A stretch of 48,498 bases of DNA, from contig JADGPI010000132.1 in the NCBI GenBank assembly GCA_017882525.1, forward strand, positions 1 through 48,498, read 5' to 3'. This stretch comes from Thermoleophilia bacterium. Its GTDB lineage: Bacteria; Actinomycetota; Thermoleophilia; RBG-16-64-13. Made by a program: the position numbers and the translations under genes. Positions 9,183 to 21,072 of the stretch are shown piece by piece (within the stretch, counting starts at the first letter, position 1; every line of letters begins with the position of its first letter). The notes beneath the pieces were generated by a model. That model was given only the letters and a program-made list of their open reading frames with translations, did no database searches and was not told where the DNA came from.

Positions 9183-9875
9183 CTACCTCGAACGGCTGAT
9201 CAAGATCAACCTTACCAAGTTCAGAATCGCCATGAGCGCCGCGGCCACATACGTGAGAGCAGCCGCATTCAGAACGGCTTTGGCGCCGTCTAGTTCCCCG
9301 GCGACAAGGATGCCATGGTCGGAAAGCTGGCGGATCGCCCGCTGCGAGGCGTTGAACTCCACGGGCAGGGTCACCAGTGTGAAGATCACGGCCACCGAGA
9401 ACAGGGCGATCCCGAGGTTCATGATCATCGCGTTGCGACCGAAGAAGAAGAGCCCGATAAAGAACAGGATGAATCCCAAGTTGCTGCCGAAACGCGCCGC
9501 CGGCACCATGGCGCCGCGGACCACGAGTGGCGCGTAATGGTCGGCATGCTGAAGAGCGTGGCCCGCCTCATGGGCCGCGACCCCGACGGACGCGAGGGAG
9601 TTGCTGTTACCAACATCCGGGCTCAGCCGCAACGTCCGCGACCGAGGGTCGTAATTGTCGGAGAGCCGGCCGCCGCCTATCTCGATGCCCACTCCCTGAA
9701 GGGCGGCGGAGTCCAGCAGCATACGGGCGGCCTGCGCGCCGGTGAGTCCGCGAGCCGAGGGAATCTGAGAGTAACGGTTGAATGTGGAGCTCACCCTGAC
9801 CTGTGCATATATCCCCAGGATAAGTGCGGGGATGAGCAGAATGATGGACCAGTATCCCCCGAGGAACAAAGGCAT
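9183..9875 (-). CDS. Zinc metallopeptidase, membrane-associated YugP-like family
   Basis: GVAAHEAGHALQHADHYAPLVVRGAMVPAARFGSNLG (HExxH), flanked by hydrophobic segments. Confidence 0.88.
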   Translation of the reverse strand: MPLFLGGYWSIILLIPALILGIYAQVRVSSTFNRYSQIPSARGLTGAQAARMLLDSAALQGVGIEIGGGRLSDNYDPRSRTLRLSPDVGNSNSLASVGVAAHEAGHALQHADHYAPLVVRGAMVPAARFGSNLGFILFFIGLFFFGRNAMIMNLGIALFSVAVIFTLVTLPVEFNASQRAIRQLSDHGILVAGELDGAKAVLNAAALTYVAAALMAILNLVRLILISRSR

Positions 9876-10050
9876 GTGCGCTTCTCCTTGCCTTTAGCTA
9901 TCAAACCACGACCGTTTCGAAAGAAAATGATAACAGAACGGGTGGATGGACCGAGTCCAGGCCGGCTTCTGGGCCGGCCGGGTTTGCCCACGTCTCAAGT
10001 GCGGGTATGTGCCCACGGCTAGGGTAGAACGAACGAGGAGGAGGTTCTGG

Positions 10051-10380
10051 ATGCGAAGGAAGACTGCTGTCGTGCTTGCGTTCTCGTTAGTAGCGGCCCT
10101 CCTGATCGTCGCTCTGGCGGTCGCCTCGTGCGGCGGTAGCACTACCACGACAGTCGGGGCGAGCACCACGGTCTCTCCGGCCACAACGGGCGCGATCAAT
10201 GCGGCGGCCCTCTTCGCTCAGGATTGCCAAGGGTGTCACGGCAGCATCCCGAGCGTCAGTCTGGACGTCGTGAAGGCCACGATCCAGAACGGCAGAGGCA
10301 GCATGCCGGGCTTCGCAGACAAGCTGATGGCCGATCAGATCTCAGCTCTGGCCAACTACGTTGCCTCGGGCGGCAAGTGA
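10051..10380 (+). CDS. Mono-heme c-type cytochrome lipoprotein, copy 1
   Basis: ATG at 10051 with GAGGAGG ribosome-binding site; lipobox-like LAVASC; heme motif CQGCH; SMPGF (putative Met axial ligand). Confidence 0.87.
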   Translation: MRRKTAVVLAFSLVAALLIVALAVASCGGSTTTTVGASTTVSPATTGAINAAALFAQDCQGCHGSIPSVSLDVVKATIQNGRGSMPGFADKLMADQISALANYVASGGK

Positions 10381-10443
10381 CAGCCGGATACCGCATAGCG
10401 CCCACCGAAGTGGGGCGGCAAAACGCGAATAGTGGGGGGGAGA

Positions 10444-10893
10444 ATGAGTAGAAGAAGAGTAATTGTCCTCGTGACGTCGCTTGTGATCATTCTGGCGGTC
10501 GCGCTGGTGGTCGCTTCGTGTGGCAACAGCGCGACGACCACGACGCAGACTCCGACCACGCAGACTGCGACTACGGCGCCTGCCACCACGGGTTCGACGG
10601 AAGCCAGCACGACGACCACGGCTGCGTCCACCACCACGACCGCGGCAGCAACGACAACAACAGCGGCGCCCACCACCACCTTGGCGCCCACCACCGCGAC
10701 AGCCGCGGTAAGCGCGGCAGCGCTCTACGCGGCGAACTGCGCCGGGTGCCATAGCAACGTCCCCAAAGCTAGCGCCGCGACCGCCAAGACCGTCATACAG
10801 GGCGGCAGGGAAAGCATGCCCGGCTTCAAGAGCAAGCTGAGCGCGGCCGAGATAACCGCCCTTGCGAACTATGTGGCCTCCGGAGGCAAATAG
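10444..10893 (+). CDS. Mono-heme c-type cytochrome lipoprotein, copy 2, with long Thr/Ala-rich linker
   Basis: ALVVASC lipobox-like; TTTTAASTTTTAAATTTT linker; heme motif CAGCH; C-terminus ALANYVASGGK identical to copy 1. Confidence 0.87.
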   Translation: MSRRRVIVLVTSLVIILAVALVVASCGNSATTTTQTPTTQTATTAPATTGSTEASTTTTAASTTTTAAATTTTAAPTTTLAPTTATAAVSAAALYAANCAGCHSNVPKASAATAKTVIQGGRESMPGFKSKLSAAEITALANYVASGGK

Positions 10894-10931
10894 CCCGACA
10901 GCCGGACCCGCGAAGAACGATGAGTCAAACA

Positions 10932-10961
10932 AAAGGCCCGCCCTTTCCGGGGCGGGCCTTT
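10932..10961. terminator. Bidirectional intrinsic terminator between the cytochrome genes and gyrA
   Basis: Perfect 12-bp stem AAAGGCCCGCCC / GGGCGGGCCTTT with 6-nt loop between convergent genes. Confidence 0.85.
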
Positions 10962-10980
10962 CTTGTCTTGCGACCGGGCG

Positions 10981-13581
10981 CTAGAGGTCGCGCCCGGTGT
11001 CGGTCTCGCCCGGTCCTTCGAGATCGTCGTCCAGTTCCTCGTCAAAGTTCTCGTCCGACTCTTCGGTGGGTTCGAACCCCTCGTCTGCCAGATAGTCCTC
11101 GGACAGACCGTCGACAGCGCCGTCACCATCAATGTGGCCATTCCCGTTGCCATCGGAGCTGGTCACTACCCGAGCCATACTGGACACCTTGTCCGCACCG
11201 CGCAGGTGCATGACCCGAACGCCCATGGTGTTGCGGCCTGTGGTACGAACGCTGATAACGGGAACCCGGATGACCGTGCCATCTTGGCTGATGAGCATCA
11301 GTTCGTGGTTGTTCCGCACCGAGGTCACGCCCACGAGGTCACCCCGGTCGGGGCTATCCTTGATTGTGATCACACCCTGGCCCCCGCGCTTCTGCGTGGG
11401 GTAGCTCGACGCCGGGGTCCGCTTGCCGTAGCCCCCGCTCGTGACGCAGAAGATGTCGGCGTCATCTTCGGCCACGGCCATTCCTATGAGCGAATGCCCC
11501 GCTGGGATGCGCATGCCCATCACGCCGCTGGTGTTCCGGCCCATGGGGCGGGCATCGTATTCGTGGAAGCGGATCGCCTTCCCCTCTGACGAGACGAGGA
11601 TGAGGTCGTCGTGACCGCTCGTGTGCCGCACGGCGACCAACTCGTCGTCGGCGGCCAGGTTGATGGCGATGATGCCGTCTGCCTTGAGAGACGTGGCATA
11701 GTCGAGGAAGCGGGTCTTCTTCACCACCCCCTGTCTGGTGGCGAACACCAGGTACTTGGCATCCGTGTAGTCCTTCGTGGCGATGACGGCCTTGATGTTC
11801 TCACCCTGTGCGAGCGGCAGCAGGTTCGCCACGTGCCGGCCCTTGCTTTGACGGCTGCCCAGCGGGAGTTCGTGAACCTTCACCCGGTAGATCTTTCCGC
11901 GCGAGGTTATGAAAAGCAGGAAATGATGAGTGGTGGTTATGAAGAGGTGCTCGATGTAATCGCCCTCTTTGAGGTCCATCCCCATGACCCCTATGCCCCC
12001 CCGGTGCTGCGTGCGGTAGGTGGAGACCGGCAGGCGCTTGACATACCCGGAGTTGGTGATGGAAATCACCATTTCCTCCACTGCGATCATGTCCTCGATG
12101 TCGATCTCGTCCTCGGAGGGCAGGATCTCCGTGCGGCGGTCGTCCCCGTACATCTGCTGGATCTCGAGCAGCTCCTCCTTGATCACCCCGTTGACACGGG
12201 ATTCGCTTCCTAGGATGTCTTCGAGATAGGCGATGCGCTCGAGAAGGTCGCGGTGCTCTTCTTCGATCTTGTGGCGCTCGAGGGCGGTCAGGTTCCGGAG
12301 ACGAAGGTCGACGATAGCCTGGGACTGTTCGTCGGAGAGCCCAAAGCGGGACATGAGCCCCATCTTGGCCGCCTCTGCGTCCTCGCTGGAGCGGATGATC
12401 CGGATGACCTCGTCCAGGTTGCTGATCGCTATCAGCAGCCCTTCCAAGATATGAGCCCGTTTCTTGGCCTTGTCGAGCTCGAAGCGGGTGCGGCGGACGA
12501 TGACGTCCTTCTGGTGTGCGATGTAATAGCGCAAAACGTCGCGTAGGCTGAGGGTCTTCGGCACTCCGTCGGCCAGAGCAAGCATGTTGACCCCGAAGGT
12601 GGACTGCATGGAGGTATGCTTGAAGAGCTTGTTGAGCACGACCTTGGGGATGGCTTCCCGTTTGAGCTCGATGACCACCCGCATGCCGGAGCGGTCCGAC
12701 TCGTCCCGCAGGTCGGAGATCTCGCTGATCTTCTTCTCTCGCACCAACTCTGCGATCTTTTCGATGAGCTGGGCCTTGTTCACCTGGTATGGGAGCTCGG
12801 TGACGATGATGGCCGTTTTGCCCTGCTTGATGGGCTCGGTGTGAGCCCGCGCCCGCACGACCACGCGGCCCCGCCCCGTCTCGTACGCCTCCCGGATGCC
12901 GGCGTGCCCCATGATCAGTCCAGCCGTCGGGAAATCGGGCCCTTTTATGTAGCGCATGAGATCGAGGCTGGTCAGGCTCGGGTCGTCGATGAGGGCGACA
13001 GTGGCGCCGATCGTCTCCCGCAGGTTGTGCGGCGGGATGTTTGTGGCCATGCCCACCGCGATCCCAGAGCTGCCGTTGACCAGAAGATTGGGGAAACGGG
13101 ATGGGAGGACTTTCGGTTCTTCCCTGCTCTCGTCGTAGTTGGGCGTCCAATCGACCGTATCCGCATCGATGTCGCGGAGCATCTCCACCGCGATGCGCGC
13201 AAGCCGGCACTCCGTGTAGCGCATGGCCGCCGCGGCGTCCCCGTCCACGGAGCCGAAGTTGCCGTGGCCGTCCACCAGCGGATAGCGGATAGAGAAGTTC
13301 TGGGCCATCCGCACCAGCGCGTCGTAGATGGCCTGGTCGCCGTGGGGATGGAAGTTCCCCATGACGTCCCCCACGATCCGCGCACATTTGCGGTACGGCC
13401 GGTTGGGCTGCATGCCGGAATCGTGCATGCCAAACAGCACCCGACGGTGGACCGGCTTGAGGCCGTCGCGTACGTCGGGCAGCGCGCGGCCGACGATCAC
13501 GCTCATGGCGTAATCGAGATAGGACGCGCGCATCTCGTCCGCTATCTCGATCTGCTCTATCTTGCCCTGCAGTGTCTCCAT
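10981..13581 (-). CDS. gyrA: DNA gyrase subunit A
   Basis: [62 protein letters not shown], GyrA-box QKRGGQG. Confidence 0.98.
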   Translation of the reverse strand: METLQGKIEQIEIADEMRASYLDYAMSVIVGRALPDVRDGLKPVHRRVLFGMHDSGMQPNRPYRKCARIVGDVMGNFHPHGDQAIYDALVRMAQNFSIRYPLVDGHGNFGSVDGDAAAAMRYTECRLARIAVEMLRDIDADTVDWTPNYDESREEPKVLPSRFPNLLVNGSSGIAVGMATNIPPHNLRETIGATVALIDDPSLTSLDLMRYIKGPDFPTAGLIMGHAGIREAYETGRGRVVVRARAHTEPIKQGKTAIIVTELPYQVNKAQLIEKIAELVREKKISEISDLRDESDRSGMRVVIELKREAIPKVVLNKLFKHTSMQSTFGVNMLALADGVPKTLSLRDVLRYYIAHQKDVIVRRTRFELDKAKKRAHILEGLLIAISNLDEVIRIIRSSEDAEAAKMGLMSRFGLSDEQSQAIVDLRLRNLTALERHKIEEEHRDLLERIAYLEDILGSESRVNGVIKEELLEIQQMYGDDRRTEILPSEDEIDIEDMIAVEEMVISITNSGYVKRLPVSTYRTQHRGGIGVMGMDLKEGDYIEHLFITTTHHFLLFITSRGKIYRVKVHELPLGSRQSKGRHVANLLPLAQGENIKAVIATKDYTDAKYLVFATRQGVVKKTRFLDYATSLKADGIIAINLAADDELVAVRHTSGHDDLILVSSEGKAIRFHEYDARPMGRNTSGVMGMRIPAGHSLIGMAVAEDDADIFCVTSGGYGKRTPASSYPTQKRGGQGVITIKDSPDRGDLVGVTSVRNNHELMLISQDGTVIRVPVISVRTTGRNTMGVRVMHLRGADKVSSMARVVTSSDGNGNGHIDGDGAVDGLSEDYLADEGFEPTEESDENFDEELDDDLEGPGETDTGRDL

Positions 13582-13630
13582 GCCTCAGTCCTGGCGCCGG
13601 TAAGTTCGGCCGTCCGGTCGACCGCCGCGC

Positions 13631-15862
<2,232 letters not shown>

Positions 15863-16056
15863 TCACAGGGGTGATGGAGGTGCTCCCGAGATACTGGAAA
15901 CAGAACCGATCTCCGCCGCGGAAGGTGCGATTCATGGTCGCGATATGATAGCACATCGAGGGGCTTTCGACTCGGGAATTTACGCTCAGAGCGCACTTTT
16001 CCACCTACGGAGGCCTGGCGGCCGACGCTGCTAGGCCGGGCCAGCGTCTCTCTGAG

Positions 16057-16689
16057 TCACTTGTCGCGACGAGCTGCAAACGCCGCCTTCATCGCTCTCA
16101 GTATCTGCTCCCGCAGGCGCTCGTCTGCGCACATATGCTCGACTTCCGCCAGCGCGGCGGCCTCTTCGGCGCTCGGCCGGAATACTCCGGCCGCCGCTCC
16201 CTGGGGCACTTGCCCCTCGTCCGCTGGAGACACCCGTGGCGGCGCCTCCCAGCCTGCGTGACGGAAGACGATCTCCTTTACTGTGTCCTCTCCTAGCGAC
16301 CGGTTCAGCTGATCTTGGATCTGCTCTCTCATGAACTGGAGGGTCTGGGCCCACACCGGCGAGGAGGTTGCCACCACAAGCCTCCCTTGCCTCAACTGGA
16401 GAGGCCGCGCGTTCGCGGCTATGTCGCCACCTACCAGCCCTTCCCAGACCCTCGCAAGCCCTCTCTCCAGCCCGTTCCTCGCCGGGAGGGACCGAGGGAC
16501 AGCCCGCCTCGTCTCGGTAGCTGAGGCATCGTCCGCCGAAGCAGGCACAAGTACGTCGCCAAGAAGATCCCCAAGCTTGGTGAAGTCACCGCAGTCGTGG
16601 TGGCTTCCGCCGGCCCCGTTCTGACGGGCGCCGGCGCCGCGGGCCTCCCGGCCGGACCCTTCGCCGTCCTGTTTTCCGCGCCCGCTCAT
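16057..16689 (-). CDS. DciA-like DUF721 protein
   Basis: Position between recF and gyrB; LARVWEGLVGGDIAANARPLQLRQGRLVVATSSPVWAQTLQFMREQI pattern of DUF721. Confidence 0.85.
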   Translation of the reverse strand: MSGRGKQDGEGSGREARGAGARQNGAGGSHHDCGDFTKLGDLLGDVLVPASADDASATETRRAVPRSLPARNGLERGLARVWEGLVGGDIAANARPLQLRQGRLVVATSSPVWAQTLQFMREQIQDQLNRSLGEDTVKEIVFRHAGWEAPPRVSPADEGQVPQGAAAGVFRPSAEEAAALAEVEHMCADERLREQILRAMKAAFAARRDK

Positions 16690-17789
16690 GTCCGGACCAG
16701 CGTCTCCGGACGGGAAAGATCGACCACATGAGCCTCGCTCAACTCCTCGGAGGAGAAGTGACTAGGGTCTGTCGTGGTGATCACCGTCTGCCCGCCCTGA
16801 CTCAAAAGCGCGACCAGGGCCCGCCGCCGGCCCGTGTCCAGCTCACTCATCACGTCGTCCAGAAGAAGCAGTGGTTGTGAGGACGATCCGCACAGATACG
16901 CCCATTCCGCGAGAACCAGGGCAAGTACGGCCGCCCGTTGCTCTCCCTGCGATGCGCAGTCGCGCATGTCGAGCTCCCGGCGCACGAGACGCAAGTCGTC
17001 GCGATGAGGGCCCAAGTGGGTGAAGGTCCGTTGCTGGTCGGCCGCTCGGGAGGCCACCAAGCGGCTCTCATACGCCTGTTCGTCCATGTCGCCGACGTTG
17101 GTCCTATAGACCAGTCTCACCGAATCCGCGGGCTCGCCCGTGAGCTCGGCGTAAGTGACTTGGAAGGAACGCACGAACGAAGCGAGTGCCGCGCTGCGAC
17201 GGCTGACCACGGCGAGCCCGGTCTTGGCCAGCATGGCATCCCAGGGGGAGTACTGATCGCCGGCATCCCCATGCCTGGCGGAGCGGAGAAGAGCGTTGCG
17301 TTGCGCCAGGGCCTGGTCGTATTGGCGAAGGACGCTCCTATAGTCGGGTTGGCACCGGGAGCACAGGGTGTCCAGATACTCACGGCGCCGCCGGGGACTA
17401 CCCTTGATAAGACGGAGGTCGTCAGGCAAAAAACTCCGCACCGGCACCCTGCCCTCCCAGCGCGAAAAATCGTCAAGCACTGCCCCGTCGGCGGTGGCTT
17501 TCCGCTCCCCGTCCCGGGACATGGCAACAGCCGCTATGACGATCGCGCCCGCTTCCTCGAGGGTTGCTTCCACGCGTAGGTAGTCCTGGCCGTGTGTCAT
17601 GAGGTCCCGCGGAGTGCCCGGCCGCAACATCGACCCGCACAGCACGATATTGGCCGCCTCCAGAACGGTCGTCTTCCCCGCGCCGTTCAGTCCAACAAGG
17701 ACGTTCAGGCCCGGCTGCAGCGCTACTTCAAGCTCTCTGTGCGCCCGCAGATTGGTGAGACGTAGTGCCCGGACCAGCACAGGTGTCAC
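16686..17789 (-). CDS. recF: DNA replication/repair protein RecF
   Basis: LRAHRELEVALQPGLNVLVGLNGAGKTTVLEAANIV Walker A; LLLLDDVMSELDTGRRRAL Walker B. Confidence 0.97.
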   Translation of the reverse strand: MTPVLVRALRLTNLRAHRELEVALQPGLNVLVGLNGAGKTTVLEAANIVLCGSMLRPGTPRDLMTHGQDYLRVEATLEEAGAIVIAAVAMSRDGERKATADGAVLDDFSRWEGRVPVRSFLPDDLRLIKGSPRRRREYLDTLCSRCQPDYRSVLRQYDQALAQRNALLRSARHGDAGDQYSPWDAMLAKTGLAVVSRRSAALASFVRSFQVTYAELTGEPADSVRLVYRTNVGDMDEQAYESRLVASRAADQQRTFTHLGPHRDDLRLVRRELDMRDCASQGEQRAAVLALVLAEWAYLCGSSSQPLLLLDDVMSELDTGRRRALVALLSQGGQTVITTTDPSHFSSEELSEAHVVDLSRPETLVRT

Positions 17790-18085
17790 GCCCCTCGCGG
17801 GCCGCTCGAGCCTCCAGGCTTGCCGCCAGGCGCCGTATGATCCCTGCGTGGCGACCGGTCTCGGGCCTCCGAGGCCCCGCTTTCTTCCACCCTTACCTCA
17901 GCCCCCGGTACCGCGACGACGTCGCCGACCGCGAGTTTCCGGCCGCGTCGGTCCTCGGTCTGACCGTTGACGCGAACCTGGCCGGAGAGAACCAGGGCCT
18001 TCGCATCGCCGCCGCTGCCCACCACTCCCGCGGCTTTTAAGAATTGCCCCAGGTTGATGGGGAGAATCACCGCGATCCCGGTCAT
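17786..18085 (-). CDS. S4-domain RNA-binding protein (YaaA-like)
   Basis: NLGQFLKAAGVVGSGGDAKALVLSGQVRVNGQTEDRRGRKLAVGDVV S4 motif; between dnaN and recF. Confidence 0.9.
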   Translation of the reverse strand: MTGIAVILPINLGQFLKAAGVVGSGGDAKALVLSGQVRVNGQTEDRRGRKLAVGDVVAVPGAEVRVEESGASEARDRSPRRDHTAPGGKPGGSSGPRGA

Positions 18086-19185
18086 TCGTTCAGGCGGATG
18101 GGCATCACCAGATAGAGAAAGTCGTCGCCCGCACCCTTCAGCAAGCCCGGCCGTAGCGGGCTGATGAGACGGAGATATACCGGAGATTCCTTGACAGCGG
18201 CGACCCCCGCTTCCAGGAATTCCGGGTTGAAGCCGATTTCGAGGTCTTCGCCCTCGTAATGGACGGGCATCGCTTCGCGCGCCCTCCCAACATCCTGCGA
18301 CTCAGCCGAGACAGTGAGATTGTGGTTGGAGAAGTGCAGGCGAAGAGGTGCGTTCTTCTGCGCAAGCAGTCCGATGCGGCGGATGGCCTCCAAGAGCTCC
18401 TCCCGGTCGACGGCAACCTCATAGTCGAAGGTATCGGGGATCAGCTGCTTGTAGTTGGGGAATTGCCCGTCGATCAGCCGCGAAATGATCGACACGCCTC
18501 CTAGCTCGAAGAGCACCTGGTTGTCGGTGGGGACGATCTTGATGTGGTCGTCCGAGACTGCCGCGGCCACTCGTGACAACTCGGTCAAAGTGCGGGCCGG
18601 GATGATCGCCTGGAACTTTTCGCTGACAGACGACTCCACCGGCGTCTCTTTCACACTCAAACGATAGCTATCCGTAGCCACCATCTTGACGGAGTTCTTC
18701 GCGAAGTGGATCTGAACGCCGGTGAGCACAGGCCTCGTTTCGTCGCGAGAGGCTGATGGGGTAACTCTGTCGACGGTCTCGATGAATGCCGCTTTCTCTA
18801 CTGAGAACCCGCCCTCAGGAAAAATCGGGAACTGCGGGAAGTCCGCGGCCGCGAGGGAATGAAGGACAAAGACAGATTCGCCGGCACGGATCTCCACCTG
18901 TGTCTCTCCAGGGCGTTGCTCGATGACAACGTCTCCACTTGGAAGACTGCGCGCTATGTCAGTGAGTATGCGTGCCGGAAGAACCAGCGCGCCGGGTTGC
19001 TCCACTCTACCGGCCAGAGGCGCCTTGATCGAGATTTCCATGTCCGTTGAGCAGACCACGACCCGATCTTCTCCTGCATCCACCAACACGCCGGACAGAA
19101 CTTGGATCGAGCTCCGAGAAGACACGGCCTTGTTGGCGACAGCGAGACATTCAACAAGTGAGGGTTTATTCGTGATCAGCTTCAT
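18082..19185 (-). CDS. dnaN: DNA polymerase III beta sliding clamp
   Basis: Clamp architecture; C-terminal PVYLRLISPLRPGLLKGAGDDFLYLVMPIRL. Confidence 0.97.
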   Translation of the reverse strand: MKLITNKPSLVECLAVANKAVSSRSSIQVLSGVLVDAGEDRVVVCSTDMEISIKAPLAGRVEQPGALVLPARILTDIARSLPSGDVVIEQRPGETQVEIRAGESVFVLHSLAAADFPQFPIFPEGGFSVEKAAFIETVDRVTPSASRDETRPVLTGVQIHFAKNSVKMVATDSYRLSVKETPVESSVSEKFQAIIPARTLTELSRVAAAVSDDHIKIVPTDNQVLFELGGVSIISRLIDGQFPNYKQLIPDTFDYEVAVDREELLEAIRRIGLLAQKNAPLRLHFSNHNLTVSAESQDVGRAREAMPVHYEGEDLEIGFNPEFLEAGVAAVKESPVYLRLISPLRPGLLKGAGDDFLYLVMPIRLNE

Positions 19186-19223
19186 CGGTGCTCCTCGCTG
19201 ACGAGCGGTTGCTGGTGGATCGC

Positions 19224-19235
19224 TTATTACTATTA
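19224..19235 (-). promoter_or_regulatory. DnaA-trio-like array in AT-rich stretch between dnaA and dnaN
   Basis: Minus strand TAA-TAG-TAA-TAA in an otherwise GC-rich genome. Confidence 0.35.
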
Positions 19236-19452
19236 GATTGTTTAGAGAGAAATATAGCGGGTGTGATAAGGACTGTGGAAGGCGTTGATAAACACTACGA
19301 AAGCGGCCGGAGCAGGGACGGAGGGCTTTGCTGCCGGCCGGTTGGTTGTGGAGCCGCGGTGGACAACCGAGAACAAGGTGTCGCCGGACTGAGAGCGCTT
19401 GGAGAATGGTCCTGACTCTGCACTGCCTCTCCCTGTGTTATGCGCAAGCACA

Positions 19453-19461
19453 TGTGGATAA
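19453..19461 (-). promoter_or_regulatory. Perfect DnaA box (TTATCCACA) between dnaA and dnaN
   Basis: Plus strand TGTGGATAA. Confidence 0.8.
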
Positions 19462-19506
19462 GTAATCGTGGCGATTCGGCCCCAGCGTTGCGACGCCGGG
19501 GGGCTC

Positions 19507-20958
19507 TTACCGAGTGCTTTTGACCTTCGTGGTCACCCGCTGGACCAGGTTGTACATCTCTCTGTTCTCCCGCATCAACCTCGTGATCTTGTCGACAGCG
19601 TGGAGGACAGTCGTGTGATCCCTGCCGCCGACTCGCTCGCCGATCTTAGGCAGGCTGGCGTCGGTTAGCTCACGTGCAAGATACATGGCTATATGGCGCG
19701 CTTCGACTACCGGCCGGGAGCGCTTGTCACCGGTCAGTTCCGTTATGGACACTCCTGTAGTCTCGGCCACCGTAGATAGGATCAGCTCTATCGTGATGCG
19801 TGACGAGGCGGTCTCGGGGATGTCCTTCAAAACCTCCCGCGCCGATTCTACGTCGAGCGGCCTGTTGCTGAAGGAGGAGAAAGCAACGACGCGCGTGAGG
19901 CAACCCTCGAGTTCTCGGATGTTACTCGGGACTCGGGAGGCGATGAAGGTGAGAACATCGTCATCCGCGAGCCGGATGCCTTCGATACGGACTTTCTTCC
20001 GAAGGATAGCGATCCTCGTCTCCAGGTCGGGCGGCTGGATGTCGGTTATCAGACCCCATTCGAACCTTGACACCAACCGGTCCTCCAACGTGCGGAGACC
20101 TTTCGGGTGGCGGTCTGAGGTGATGACGATCTGTTTGCCGGAGTCGTACAGGGTGTTGAACGTGTGAAAGAACTCTTCCTGCGTCTGCTCTTTCTTCTCG
20201 AGAAACTGGATGTCGTCGATAAGCAGAACATCATTGGTGCGGTAGCGATTCTTGAACCCTTCGATGCTGTCGTCTCGGAGCGAATTGATGAAGTCATTGG
20301 TGAACATCTCGATGGTCACATAGCGCACCTTGAGATCGGGGGCGTTCCGAAGGACGTATTGGCCTATGGCCTGGAGGAGATGGGTCTTGCCGAGGCCGAC
20401 GCCCCCGTAGATGAAGAGGGGGTTGTAGGCTGTGCCGGGGCTCTCCGCTGCCGCCAACGCCGCGGCATGCGCGAAGCGGTTCGAGGGACCGATGACGAAC
20501 GTATCGAACGTGTATCTGTCGTTGAGTCCCACAGCAGACACAGGTGCGGCCGGCGGCGTGGACGCCGACGCCGAGCCTCGCCCGGACGTGGCGGTCGTTC
20601 GGGTGCCCTGTCGAGCGCCGCTTCGCGGGCCAGTTTGGTCTGTGCTCGGGTGCGGGCTCGCGACCAGAGAGGCCGGCTCTTCTTGGCTGAGTGACTGCGA
20701 GAGCTCATGGGAGACTACGATGCGACAGCGCACCGCGTCACCGACGACTTGGGATACGGCATCGGCGATGAGCGCTTGGAAACGAGCGTCTATCCAATCC
20801 TTCGCGAAGTCCGAGGGAACTCCGACTGTGTACGTGTCGTCGAGCAGGCCCAGGCCGACCGTGGCGTCGAACCAGATGCGGTATGTCCCTTCGTTCACCT
20901 GCTGGGAGATGAGCTTCAGAGCCTCTTCCCAGATAGGATCATTGGTGGCCTTGTCCAA
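19507..20958 (-). CDS. dnaA: Chromosomal replication initiator DnaA (ORF open to 21030; TTG at 20958 preferred as start)
   Basis: NPLFIYGGVGLGKTHLLQAIGQYV Walker A; VLLIDDIQFLEKKEQTQEEFFHTFN; GGRDHTTVLHAVDKI domain IV signature; GGGAGGGG upstream of the TTG. Confidence 0.97.
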   Translation of the reverse strand: MDKATNDPIWEEALKLISQQVNEGTYRIWFDATVGLGLLDDTYTVGVPSDFAKDWIDARFQALIADAVSQVVGDAVRCRIVVSHELSQSLSQEEPASLVASPHPSTDQTGPRSGARQGTRTTATSGRGSASASTPPAAPVSAVGLNDRYTFDTFVIGPSNRFAHAAALAAAESPGTAYNPLFIYGGVGLGKTHLLQAIGQYVLRNAPDLKVRYVTIEMFTNDFINSLRDDSIEGFKNRYRTNDVLLIDDIQFLEKKEQTQEEFFHTFNTLYDSGKQIVITSDRHPKGLRTLEDRLVSRFEWGLITDIQPPDLETRIAILRKKVRIEGIRLADDDVLTFIASRVPSNIRELEGCLTRVVAFSSFSNRPLDVESAREVLKDIPETASSRITIELILSTVAETTGVSITELTGDKRSRPVVEARHIAMYLARELTDASLPKIGERVGGRDHTTVLHAVDKITRLMRENREMYNLVQRVTTKVKSTR

Positions 20959-21072
20959 GAGAGCCCCTCCCGACCATTGAGCAGCATCGAACACGAGCGA
21001 CAGATGAGGCACGCCCGACAGCGTCGTCAATCCCGCGAGTCGCTCTCCCCCAGAGCCGAGCGCCCGCCAGGT

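Noticed and set aside
10590-10700. Microsatellite-type (ACN)n repeat as a regulatory repeat
   Set aside because: It is in frame and encodes the Thr/Ala tether of the second cytochrome lipoprotein; better explained as protein linker
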